DNA of 6,101 nt from CAYXRK01 sp964467615 (GCA_964467615.1 CAYXRK010000240.1:1-6101); one strand, 5' to 3'. Counted from the first letter of the stretch, positions 1-6,044 are shown. Program-made: numbers and translations. Notes: a model not told the origin generated them from the letters alone.

Positions 1-180
1 AGGGTTGGTGTCGCGAACGCGCTCGATAAGGTAGTCGCGCAGGGCCGGGCTGTTGCAAACGGCGGTGCACAGACTCGATTCGCCGGCGGATACATGGAGC
101 AGGCGCTGAAGGGCCTCGAGCTCGGCCGCCTGTTCCGCGGCCTCGGGGAAGGGGGCGATTGGCGGGGCGGCCTGGGCCAT
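1..180 (-). CDS. unknown protein, N-terminal 60 residues (partial, runs off window start)
   Basis: The reverse complement of bases 180 to 1 is open for 60 codons from an ATG at 180-178, with no stop before the window edge. The start codon directly follows the TAG stop of the upstream ATPase (UAG-AUG, no spacer), which suggests translation by reinitiation. The lysine-rich end of the ATPase is coded by AAG/AAA codons, giving a purine-rich stretch before the start but no clear Shine-Dalgarno site. The visible protein starts MAQAAPPIAPFPEAAEQ, then has a helical-looking, Leu/Glu-rich segment and two cysteines near residues 38 and 42. No signal peptide, membrane segment or recognisable domain appears in these 60 residues. 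Its position implies that it works with the ATPase. I do not recognise the family, and the rest of the gene lies outside the window. Confidence 0.72.
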   Translation of the reverse strand, partial: MAQAAPPIAPFPEAAEQAAELEALQRLLHVSAGESSLCTAVCNSPALRDYLIERVRDTNP

Positions 181-1500
181 CTATTTCTTCTTGGATTTCT
201 TCTTCGGTTGGGCCGGGGCTTTCAGGCCCGCGACCATCGGGTTCAGTCCGTACCACTCGTCGGCGTTGCGGTATTGAAGGAGCGCGCGGCTGTCGATGAG
301 TTCGCGAAAAAGCGCTTCAGTTTCCGCGGTTCGAATATACGCGCCGGTCTTGCGAACTTCGTTGAGGATCGGCCAGTGCTCCTTGCGCAACATCCGGGCG
401 TATTCGCGTTGACCCTCATGGCGCGCGCGTTCGAGGGCCTTGTTATCGATCGGCAATCCGGAGGTCAGGATGGATTCGCGCACGAGTTCCATGAGTTGCC
501 TGGGTTGACCGCCGCTCAACTGGATGAACCCGCGCATGAGCTTTGTGTCCTTGAACAATTGATCCACGGCGATATTCGCGGCGTTGCATCGGGTCTGCAC
601 GATTTTTTCCAGACTTTCGATGCCGGGGATGTAAGGCGATTGCTTGGGCGGGCGGGCCGCAATCCTCACCATGGGAAGGACCGGGACATGATTGCCGAAA
701 CTGGACTTAATCGTTTGCTCGTGATGCGAGTAGGCCAAGGAGAGAGGCAGGGTGTAGACGGTGTGGCAACGGAAGGCGGTGAGTTGCGCCGCTCGGTGGA
801 CGAATAATTGCTCGGTGGTCGAACAACCGGCATGTTCGACGGGTCTGTCGATCATTTTGTCCAGTCCTTCAAAGAGGACCACCAGGCCGGCGTACCCCTT
901 TTTCGGCAGTTGCACCATAGCTTCGTCAATGACGTTGTTTGCGGCCGTTAGCCAGTTCGTCGTGTCCGGTTCGAGGAGTTTTCGAATCTCGGCGCGCGCG
1001 TCGGGACTGTTCTTGATAGTGGATGAAACCGTCAGTATTCCAGCGTCCAACTCGATGCCATCGAAACTTACGTCGCTGGCGAGCAGCGTCTTCAGGCGTT
1101 CCAATCGTTCGGAAAAGTAGCCCGGTTTGAGATGAATATCGGCGCGCTCGCGAAGTTGGATGGCCAATTGCCTGACTATCGCCATCAATACTTCAGGAAA
1201 ATCCACGTCGTTGCGGTCGATGTCGTCGTCCGCGCGACAGGTGACGACGAAATAGCGCGAGTTGGAATCGCCCTTTTCGAGTTCTTTGGCGAGACGCATT
1301 AGCTCGGTGGACTTGCCGCTGCCCTTGTGTCCCGCGAGGACTTGGCTGACGGGATTGGCGGAGAGACGGATCGTCCGCGCTAACGTTTGGACGACGTTTT
1401 CGTCGCCGCGTGCATCGTCTATCTGCACGTAGAGTGACAATTGCGCCGCCGTGAGCGGATCCGGCGAGAAAATCTGATATACGCGCTGTGTTTGGTCCAT
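181..1500 (-). CDS. P-loop ATPase (AAA/STAND-like ATP-binding protein)
   Basis: A cytoplasmic NTPase of about 439 residues. From the ATG at 1500, the Walker A motif GHKGSGKST lies near residues 57-65. It is preceded by a 'LYVQIDDARG' segment and followed by 'TELMRLAKELE', an arrangement I remember from a widespread family of uncharacterised bacterial ATP-binding proteins. A Walker B-like strand LVVLFEGLDK lies near residues 206-215, with Glu where Asp is more usual, then Asp in GLDK. Near residue 328, SGGQPRQLMELVRE resembles the sensor-2/ORC-like GGxxR helix. The C-terminus is a basic tail, PKKKSKKK. The frame extends upstream to a TTG at 1554, adding 18 residues. I prefer the ATG at 1500 because those residues look non-conserved, but neither start has a clear ribosome binding site. 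The next gene abuts its stop codon, so the pair is probably cotranscribed. Such ATPases often power signalling or defence modules, but the role here is unknown. Confidence 0.85.
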   Translation of the reverse strand: MDQTQRVYQIFSPDPLTAAQLSLYVQIDDARGDENVVQTLARTIRLSANPVSQVLAGHKGSGKSTELMRLAKELEKGDSNSRYFVVTCRADDDIDRNDVDFPEVLMAIVRQLAIQLRERADIHLKPGYFSERLERLKTLLASDVSFDGIELDAGILTVSSTIKNSPDARAEIRKLLEPDTTNWLTAANNVIDEAMVQLPKKGYAGLVVLFEGLDKMIDRPVEHAGCSTTEQLFVHRAAQLTAFRCHTVYTLPLSLAYSHHEQTIKSSFGNHVPVLPMVRIAARPPKQSPYIPGIESLEKIVQTRCNAANIAVDQLFKDTKLMRGFIQLSGGQPRQLMELVRESILTSGLPIDNKALERARHEGQREYARMLRKEHWPILNEVRKTGAYIRTAETEALFRELIDSRALLQYRNADEWYGLNPMVAGLKAPAQPKKKSKKK

Positions 1501-1555
1501 GTCGAATTGTTGGATTCGATCCGATCCCCGAATGGGTGATTCAATCCGGTACAAG

Positions 1556-1561
1556 AGTATA
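1556..1561 (-). promoter_or_regulatory. possible -10 box for the ATPase gene
   Basis: On the minus strand the hexamer TATACT matches the sigma-70 -10 consensus at five of six positions. It would start transcription near 1549, giving a leader of about 50 bases before the ATG at 1500 and excluding the TTG at 1554 as start. No recognisable -35 box lies 16-18 bases upstream, so this is only a suggestion. Confidence 0.2.
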
Positions 1562-1597
1562 TCGAATCGAGTTGGAGCGATGGGAAAGTTGAACGTC

Positions 1598-1647
1598 AGC
1601 GGTCCCCGGCTCGGCGGGAGCCTCGCCCTCCCCTTCGACTGACCGCT
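1598..1647. repeat. REP-like palindromic element (GEAPAEP-type repeat)
   Basis: A 50-base element lies between the aminopeptidase stop and the ATPase start. It is bounded by a perfect 7-base inverted repeat, AGCGGTC (1598-1604) and GACCGCT (1641-1647). Inside is a second inverted repeat, GGCTC-GGCGG-GAGCC, around 1608-1622. Read on the minus strand, the core translates as GEGEAPAEP, a peptide I remember from spurious annotations of dispersed repeats in planctomycete-like and other high-GC genomes. It could fold in the mRNA as a stem-loop just past the pepA stop and affect transcript ends, but it lacks the U-run of an intrinsic terminator. Copies elsewhere in the genome would be needed to prove that it is dispersed. 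Confidence 0.6.
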
Positions 1648-1650
1648 TGT

Positions 1651-3135
1651 TCACGCCGCGGTCTGGTTGAGAATCCAGTGGGTAAAGAGGCGGACGCCAT
1701 AGCCGGTGGGGTGTTGTTTGTTCCAGTAGGGGATGTTGGCGACGCCCCAGGCGGTCCCGGCGATGTCGACGTGGGCCCAGGGGGTGTCGCCGACGAATTC
1801 CTTCAGGAAGCAGCCCGCGATGACCGCGCCCCCGACGCCGCGCGGGCCGATGTTGGCGAGGTCGGCGTGGGGGGATTCGAGGAGTTTGGCGTAGTCGTCC
1901 CACAGGGGGAGGGGCCAGATGCGTTCAGCCGTGGCGTCTGCGGCGAGCTGGAGTTGATCGAGCAGGGCCTCGTCCGTGGCCATGACGCCGGCGGCGTAGT
2001 GGCCCAGCGCAACGACGACCGCGCCGGTGAGGGTGGCGGCGTCGACCATCGCGTCGGGCTTGAACTGTTCGGCGGTGTAGGCGAGGGCGTCGGCGAGGAT
2101 GAGGCGGCCTTCGGCGTCGGTGTTGAGGACTTCGATGGTCTTGCCGTTGTAGGCGCGGACGATGTCGCCGGGGCGTTGGGCGTCAGCGCCGGTTTTGTTT
2201 TCGGCGGAGGGGACGACGCAGACGACGTTGACGGCGGGCCCGAGTTCGCAGATGGACTTGAACGCGCCGAGGACGGCCGCCGCGCCGCACATGTCGTATT
2301 TCATTTCGTGCATGTCGCCCGCGGGCTTGATGCTGATGCCGCCGGTGTCGAAGGTGACGCCTTTGCCGACGAGGGCGAGCGTCTTTTTCGCGTCGGGGTG
2401 TGTGTATTTGGCGATGATCATTTTCGGGGCCTTCGAGCTGCCGCGCGCGACCCCGAGCAGGGCGTTCATGCCGAGGCGGCGCATGTCGTCGACGTCGAGG
2501 ATGGTGCATTCCGCGCCGACTTCCTTGGTCATCGCTTTGGCGCGCGCGGCGAGCACTGGCGGAGTCAGGTCGTTCGGCGGCATGCAGCCGAGGTCGCGCG
2601 CCCAGTTGGCGTTGGCGCAGATGATCGCGGCGCGTTCGCAGGCACTCTGGATTTCCGCGGAGGAGTCGGCATCGGCGACGATGGTGATGCGCGAGACGTC
2701 GACGCGGGGTTCGTCGGCCTTCTTCTTGTACGCGTCGAATGAATACTGTCCGAGGATGACGCCTTCGACTAGGGCTTCGACGGGCATCGGTTCGTCCGGC
2801 GGCGAATCGAAGACAACGTGATCGATTCGCTGCTTGGAGAAAGCCTCGCAGGCCGCACCTGCCGCGCGGCGGAGGGACTCGGCGGAGAACGTGTTTCGTT
2901 TGCCGAGGCCGAGCGTCATGAAGGCGGCGTAGGGCGCGTCCGCGACGGGCACGAAGTTGATTGCTTGCGCTTTCCCGGAAATACGGCCTGCACGCACGAG
3001 TGTTTGAAGAGAAGCAGCATCGGCCTCGCGGAGCACGGCCGGCTTGGGTGAATCGCCGTCTTCGAAGACGGGTACGACTACGCAGGCCGCGCCGGTGAAG
3101 TCAACTCGGTTGGATGGCAGGGCGGAGATGTTCAT
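1651..3135 (-). CDS. pepA: leucyl aminopeptidase, M17 family (cytosol aminopeptidase)
   Basis: A cytosolic two-metal exopeptidase that removes N-terminal residues, preferably Leu, from peptides; family members form hexamers. The 494-residue length is normal. The N-terminal regulatory (macro-like) domain covers about residues 1-165 and the catalytic domain about 170-490. All expected active-site residues are present with the spacing of E. coli PepA: K258 and D263 in GKGVTFDTGG, K270 in SIKPAG, D281 in MKYDMCG, and D340, E342 and R344 in the signature NTDAEGRL. These are the metal ligands plus the catalytic Lys and Arg, so the enzyme should be active. The ATG at 3135 has an AGGAA ribosome binding site (3142-3146) at suitable spacing. 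It is transcribed divergently from the DinB-like gene, and the ATPase follows about 150 bases downstream on the same strand. Likely housekeeping peptide turnover, with no evident link to the selenoprotein operon. Confidence 0.97.
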   Translation of the reverse strand: MNISALPSNRVDFTGAACVVVPVFEDGDSPKPAVLREADAASLQTLVRAGRISGKAQAINFVPVADAPYAAFMTLGLGKRNTFSAESLRRAAGAACEAFSKQRIDHVVFDSPPDEPMPVEALVEGVILGQYSFDAYKKKADEPRVDVSRITIVADADSSAEIQSACERAAIICANANWARDLGCMPPNDLTPPVLAARAKAMTKEVGAECTILDVDDMRRLGMNALLGVARGSSKAPKMIIAKYTHPDAKKTLALVGKGVTFDTGGISIKPAGDMHEMKYDMCGAAAVLGAFKSICELGPAVNVVCVVPSAENKTGADAQRPGDIVRAYNGKTIEVLNTDAEGRLILADALAYTAEQFKPDAMVDAATLTGAVVVALGHYAAGVMATDEALLDQLQLAADATAERIWPLPLWDDYAKLLESPHADLANIGPRGVGGAVIAGCFLKEFVGDTPWAHVDIAGTAWGVANIPYWNKQHPTGYGVRLFTHWILNQTAA

Positions 3136-3233
3136 CGGGTATTCCTGTTATCGCATGCTGTGGTCGCGGATATGATGCGCGAGCGGGGCGGTGATGTGCT
3201 ACTTTAGTGCGATCTACCGAGGAAGGGCGAACT
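3136..3233. promoter_or_regulatory. divergent intergenic region between pepA and the DinB-like gene
   Basis: These 98 bases separate two divergent start codons and should hold promoters for both. On the plus strand, TGCTACTTT (3197-3205) resembles an extended -10 element and would start transcription near 3212, but it has no clear -35 box. On the minus strand I find no convincing promoter hexamers. No operator-like palindrome beyond GCATGC was seen. Confidence 0.35.
3220..3226 (+). promoter_or_regulatory. ribosome binding site deciding the DinB-like start
   Basis: AGGAAGG is followed by seven bases and then ATG at 3234. This selects the ATG over the in-frame GTG at 3207, which lies upstream of the site and would add nine residues containing the ribosome binding site itself. 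Confidence 0.75.
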
Positions 3234-3824
3234 ATGGCCACGGTAACGCTTCACCCTGAGTTGGCGGCGCATGCGGCGTCGTTTGCCGATGCGAAGGCCA
3301 ACCTGCGCCCGCTCATTGCTGGTTTGGACGACGCGCAGTTCAACTGGCGGCCTGCGCAGGATAGATGGTCCGTCGCGGAATGCATTGATCATCTCGTCGT
3401 CATCGGTGGGTTGACAATTCCTCTGCTCAACACCGACATCCAGCAAGCGGCCGGCAAGGGCTGGAGGAGCAACGGGCCGTACAAGTACGGCGCGATCGGA
3501 AATTGGATCGTGCGCCAAGTGGGCCCGCGCGACGAGAAGCACCGGCGGAAGTTCAAAGCGCCGAAGATGTATGCGCCGACCGGCCACCACTCAATTTCGC
3601 GGCTCGAGCAGGCATTCGTGAAACTCCAGGACCAATTCGTCGAAGTGGTCCACCGCGCGAACGGTTACGATTTGGGGCGCGTAAAGCTCGCGAGTCCCGC
3701 GGCGAGGTTCTTGCGCTTGAGCCTTGGCCAATGGATCGCGCTGCTCGCGGGACACCAGAAGCGCCATCTGCAACAGGCGCAAGAAGTGAAGGACGCACTC
3801 GGCGCCGGGGCGAAGGGCGTCTGA
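3234..3824 (+). CDS. DinB-superfamily protein (putative metal-dependent four-helix-bundle protein)
   Basis: A cytoplasmic protein of 196 residues with the layout of the DinB/DUF664-like superfamily. The segment FNWRPAQDRWSVAECIDHL (residues 36-54) contains the typical 'W.P....WS..E...HL' pattern and supplies the first metal-binding histidine, H53. The C-terminal helix GHQKRHLQQAQ supplies the HxxxH pair, H174 and H178. Together they form the three-histidine metal site of the family. The start is set by a good AGGAAGG site. Some family members are thiol-dependent transferases (bacillithiol or mycothiol S-transferases) and others have unknown functions; nothing in the sequence picks a substrate. 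It ends 56 bases before the thioredoxin-fusion gene on the same strand, with no clear terminator between, so readthrough into the redox operon is possible. Confidence 0.85.
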   Translation: MATVTLHPELAAHAASFADAKANLRPLIAGLDDAQFNWRPAQDRWSVAECIDHLVVIGGLTIPLLNTDIQQAAGKGWRSNGPYKYGAIGNWIVRQVGPRDEKHRRKFKAPKMYAPTGHHSISRLEQAFVKLQDQFVEVVHRANGYDLGRVKLASPAARFLRLSLGQWIALLAGHQKRHLQQAQEVKDALGAGAKGV

Positions 3825-3880
3825 AGTTGGCCGTGGCCAAACCTAACAGCATTCGATTTTTGTCGTGAAGGAGTTCCGAG

Positions 3881-5335
3881 ATGGGTGGGTTCTCAGTTGC
3901 AGACGTTAAGGATGGCCTCATTGTCGCCGTCAAGAAGGACTGCGCCACGTGCGTGATGGTCGATCCCGTAATCGGCCAGTTGGCCGAGGGTCCGGCGAAG
4001 CTCATGGTCTTCTCGCAGGATGATCCGGAGTTTCCCGTGAGCGTGACGGACGTGATCGATGATCGCGAACTCGAGCGTTCGTACCGGTTGAACATCGACA
4101 CCGTGCCGACGCTGATCAAAGTGCAAGGCGGGCGAGAAGTGGCCCGCGCGGTGGGTTGGAACCGCGCGGCATGGGAGTCGCTCTCCGGCGAAAAGGGCCT
4201 CGGCGCGGACTTACCGGCGCACCGGCCAGGCTGTGGCGCCATCAACGCGGGCCCCGGCATGCCCGAGCGCTTGGCCGTGAAATTCGGCGACGCGAAATTC
4301 TCGTCGCGCGTGTTGACGGTGCCGGACTATGAGGACGAAATCGAAGCTTGCTTCGACCGCGAATGGACGGACGGGTTGCCCGTCGTTCCGCCGACACGCG
4401 AACGCGTGTACCGCATGCTGCAAGGGACATCGCGCGGGCCCGAGGAAATTGTCGGCGTCGTGCCTCCCGATCTGGTCGAGTGTACCGTCGAGAAGGTCGC
4501 GATCAACGCGGTGATGGCGGGCTGCAAACCGGAGTACTTGCCGGTGGTGCTCGCGGCGGTGGAGGCGGCGTGCATGGACGAGTTCTGCATGCACGGTCTG
4601 CTCGCGACGACGTGGTTCTCCGGGCCGATGGTAATCGTGAACGGCCCGATCCGGAGGGCCATCGGCATGAACTGGGCGGGCAATTGTCTCGGCCAGGGCA
4701 ACCGCGCGAACGCAACGATTGGGCGCGCGCTGCAACTCATCGTGCGCAACGTCGGCGGCGGAAAACCGCAGGGCATCGACCGCGCGACGTTCGGCAACCC
4801 GGGCAAGTACACGTTCTGCTTCGCGGAGGACGAAGACGGTTCCCCATGGGAGCCGCTCTCGGTCGAACGCGGCGTCGCGCCGGGAAAGTCGGCCGTAACC
4901 TTGTTCGCGGCGGACGGCGTGCAGGGCGTGTTCGATCAAATTTCGCGCACGCCCGAATCGCTCGTAAGGACCTTCGCGGCGTGTTTGCGCACGACGGCGC
5001 ACCCGAAAATCGCGCTCGCGTCCGACGCGTTCGTGGTCGTTTCGCCGGAACACGGGCGGGTATTCCGCGAAGCGGGTTGGAGCAAGGCGAAGGTCAAGGA
5101 AGAGATCGGTAAGCTGTTGATGTTGCCAGGCGCGGAAATGATTCGCGGCGCGGGCGGCATCGCCGAGGGCCTGCCCGAGCACCTGAAGGACGTCACGATT
5201 CCGAAGTTCAGGCCCGGCGGACTCAACATCGTCCATGCAGGTGGCGCGGCGGGGTTGTTTTCAGCGATCATAAGCGGGTGGCTCGCGACCGGAGCGATGG
5301 GCAGCAGCCCCGTGACGAAGGAGATTTCGCAATGA
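3881..5335 (+). CDS. thioredoxin-like domain fused to UGSC-associated conserved domain
   Basis: A 484-residue protein with no signal peptide, so probably cytoplasmic. Residues 1 to about 105 are thioredoxin-like: a strand LIVAVKKD leads into the redox motif C21-A-T-C24, and the TVPTLIK segment carries the cis-proline (P76). Residues from about 145 to 475 form a conserved domain starting near DREWTDGLPVVPPT, with EKVAINAVMAGCKPEYLPVV (residues 204-223), IVNGPIRR (252-259), GNRANATIGRA (273-283) and a glycine-rich end, HAGGAAGLFSAII. From memory this domain occurs next to UGSC-family proteins and is otherwise listed as hypothetical. It holds several cysteines, including C118, C201, C215, C231, C236 and C269. 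The ATG has an AAGGAG site at 3868-3873. Its stop overlaps the selenoprotein start by ATGA, so the two are translationally coupled. The thioredoxin part probably reduces or accepts disulfides from its selenol partner; the reaction of the large domain is unknown. Confidence 0.88.
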   Translation: MGGFSVADVKDGLIVAVKKDCATCVMVDPVIGQLAEGPAKLMVFSQDDPEFPVSVTDVIDDRELERSYRLNIDTVPTLIKVQGGREVARAVGWNRAAWESLSGEKGLGADLPAHRPGCGAINAGPGMPERLAVKFGDAKFSSRVLTVPDYEDEIEACFDREWTDGLPVVPPTRERVYRMLQGTSRGPEEIVGVVPPDLVECTVEKVAINAVMAGCKPEYLPVVLAAVEAACMDEFCMHGLLATTWFSGPMVIVNGPIRRAIGMNWAGNCLGQGNRANATIGRALQLIVRNVGGGKPQGIDRATFGNPGKYTFCFAEDEDGSPWEPLSVERGVAPGKSAVTLFAADGVQGVFDQISRTPESLVRTFAACLRTTAHPKIALASDAFVVVSPEHGRVFREAGWSKAKVKEEIGKLLMLPGAEMIRGAGGIAEGLPEHLKDVTIPKFRPGGLNIVHAGGAAGLFSAIISGWLATGAMGSSPVTKEISQ

Positions 5336-5856
5336 AGGACGGCGTACTTCTGCTCGACCCGACCTCGGAGCGCTCCGCCGAGAAGCGTGCGCGGCGCGCG
5401 CCGTTGGCGTCGCTCGATGGCAAGACCATCGCGCTGCTGGACATCAGCAAGGCCCGAGGCGACGTGTTCCTAAACCGCGTCGAGGAATTGTTCAAGCAGA
5501 AAGGCGCGTCGGTCAAGCGCTACGCGAAGCCGACCTTCACGCGCGTCGCGCCGATCAATTTGCGGCAGGAGATCGCGGCGAACTGCCACGCGGTCATCGA
5601 GGCCCTCGCCGATTGAGGGTCCTGCACGTCGTGCAGTGTGCACGACATCAACGACCTAGACGCTCGCGGCATCCCCGGCGGGTTCGTGTCGAGCACCGAA
5701 TTCGTGCAAGCCTCCGAGACGCAATCGAAAGCGCTCGGATTCGAACCCGGCGTGGTGTTTATCCCTCACCCGATCCAAGACCGCACCAACGACGAAATGA
5801 TCAAACTCGCCGACGAAGCGTTTCCCGCGTTGCTGAATTTGGTCCTCTCGCAGTAA
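5332..5856 (+). CDS. UGSC-family selenoprotein, UGA-recoded (Sec95)
   Basis: One gene of 174 residues interrupted by an in-frame TGA at 5614-5616 (codon 95). The frame stays open on both sides, from the ATG at 5332 to the TAA at 5854-5856, and reading TGA as selenocysteine gives A-D-U-G-S-C-T-S-C-S-V-H-D. This is the hallmark of the UGSC family, a selenoprotein family with Cys homologues. U95xxC98 is a CxxC-type redox motif, extended by C101. The flanking parts look like a single alpha/beta domain: KTIALLDISKARGDVFL (31-47), the helix ending in CHAVIEALAD before Sec, RGIPGGFVSS (112-121) and VVFIPHPIQD (141-150). The start has AAGGAG at 5318-5323 and overlaps the upstream stop by ATGA. It probably works with the upstream thioredoxin-fusion protein. 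The substrate is unknown. Standard gene calling would split or truncate it at codon 94. Confidence 0.93.
5614..5616 (+). other. in-frame UGA read as selenocysteine
   Basis: The codon sits exactly at the U position of the UGSC motif, and both the family pattern and the open frame continue beyond it to the TAA at 5854. A downstream SECIS-like hairpin supports recoding. A sequencing error (TGC to TGA) or a true nonsense mutation would be the alternatives, but neither explains the hairpin. Confidence 0.92.
5617..5657 (+). promoter_or_regulatory. bacterial SECIS element
   Basis: Directly after the UGA, a perfect 8-base-pair stem GTCGTGCA (5628-5635) / TGCACGAC (5639-5646) closes a 3-base loop GUG (5636-5638). 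A lower stem GGTC (5618-5621) / GACC (5653-5656), plus a G-U pair (5617/5657), is separated from it by a symmetric 6x6 internal loop. The apical loop begins 19 bases after the UGA and starts with G. Both fit the known bacterial rule of a small loop 16-37 bases from the UGA with a G in its first two positions. It should bind SelB, the Sec-specific elongation factor. It lies within coding sequence, as bacterial SECIS elements do. Confidence 0.82.
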
Positions 5857-5930
5857 CACAGACCAGAACCGACACATCGGACTGCGGCGTCCCTCATCGT
5901 CGCGCCCCAACACCCACGCCCCCACGCCCG

Positions 5931-5987
5931 CCCCGCGTCTTCATCAGCTACAGCCACGACACCGACGAACACTGTCACCGCCTCAAC
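5931..5987 (+). pseudogene. remnant of a SEFIR/TIR-domain gene
   Basis: The frame with codons at 5934, 5937 and so on reads P-R-V-F-I-S-Y-S-H-D-T-D-E-H-C-H-R-L. This matches the opening strand and first helix of bacterial SEFIR/TIR domains, which typically begin 'VFISYSHDS..H...V'. These domains act in protein-protein signalling or NAD cleavage, often in immune proteins. No ATG, GTG or TTG precedes it in frame after the C-rich tract, and the similarity stops where a dispersed palindromic repeat starts, with a stop codon at 6021-6023. It is best read as a broken gene start. I cannot exclude that the rest of the domain resumes beyond the window. Confidence 0.55.
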
Positions 5988-6044
5988 CCCGTTCGTGGTG
6001 AGGTTGTCGAACCCCTGTCCTGAGCGTGCCGAAGGGATGAACGG
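5988..6044. repeat. dispersed palindromic repeat (GTTCG...CGAAC type)
   Basis: The ends form an inverted repeat, CCGTTCGT (5989-5996) / ATGAACGG (6037-6044), with one G-T pair. Inside, GTTCG (5991-5995) pairs with CGAAC (6008-6012). Two related units, TGAGGTTGTCGAA (from 5999) and TGAGCGTGCCGAA (from 6021), repeat directly 22 bases apart. This resembles a dispersed intergenic repeat that I remember from many unrelated high-GC genomes ('CCTGAGCxTGTCGAAGGG'). Confidence 0.65.

Noticed and set aside
1541..1903. 120-codon minus-strand frame containing GEGEAPAEP
   Set aside because: It overlaps the end of pepA in another frame, and the peptide comes from translating the palindromic repeat.
1678..2742. 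354-codon open frame on the plus strand opposite pepA
   Set aside because: It lies wholly antisense to an aminopeptidase with a complete catalytic motif set. Its Gly/Asp/Val-rich, repetitive protein is typical of a shadow frame in GC-rich DNA.
3827..3840. TTGGCC-GT-GGCCAA hairpin after the DinB-like gene as a terminator
   Set aside because: The stem is short, the loop too small and no T-run follows directly; the TTTTT at about 3857 is too far away.
4211..5236. 341-codon open frame on the minus strand opposite the thioredoxin-fusion gene
   Set aside because: It is antisense to a gene with clear conserved domains and has an Arg/His/Ala-rich composition with no motif, which marks a shadow frame.
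5332..5616. Reading the TGA at 5614 as a true stop (94-residue protein)
   Set aside because: The same frame continues for 79 codons with family-consistent sequence, the stop sits exactly at the U of the UGSC motif, and a SECIS-like hairpin follows.
5613..6023. 136-codon frame starting TTG across the selenoprotein end
   Set aside because: Its first part overlaps the selenoprotein in another frame, is Arg-rich and has no ribosome binding site. Only its SEFIR/TIR-like tail (5931-5987) is meaningful.
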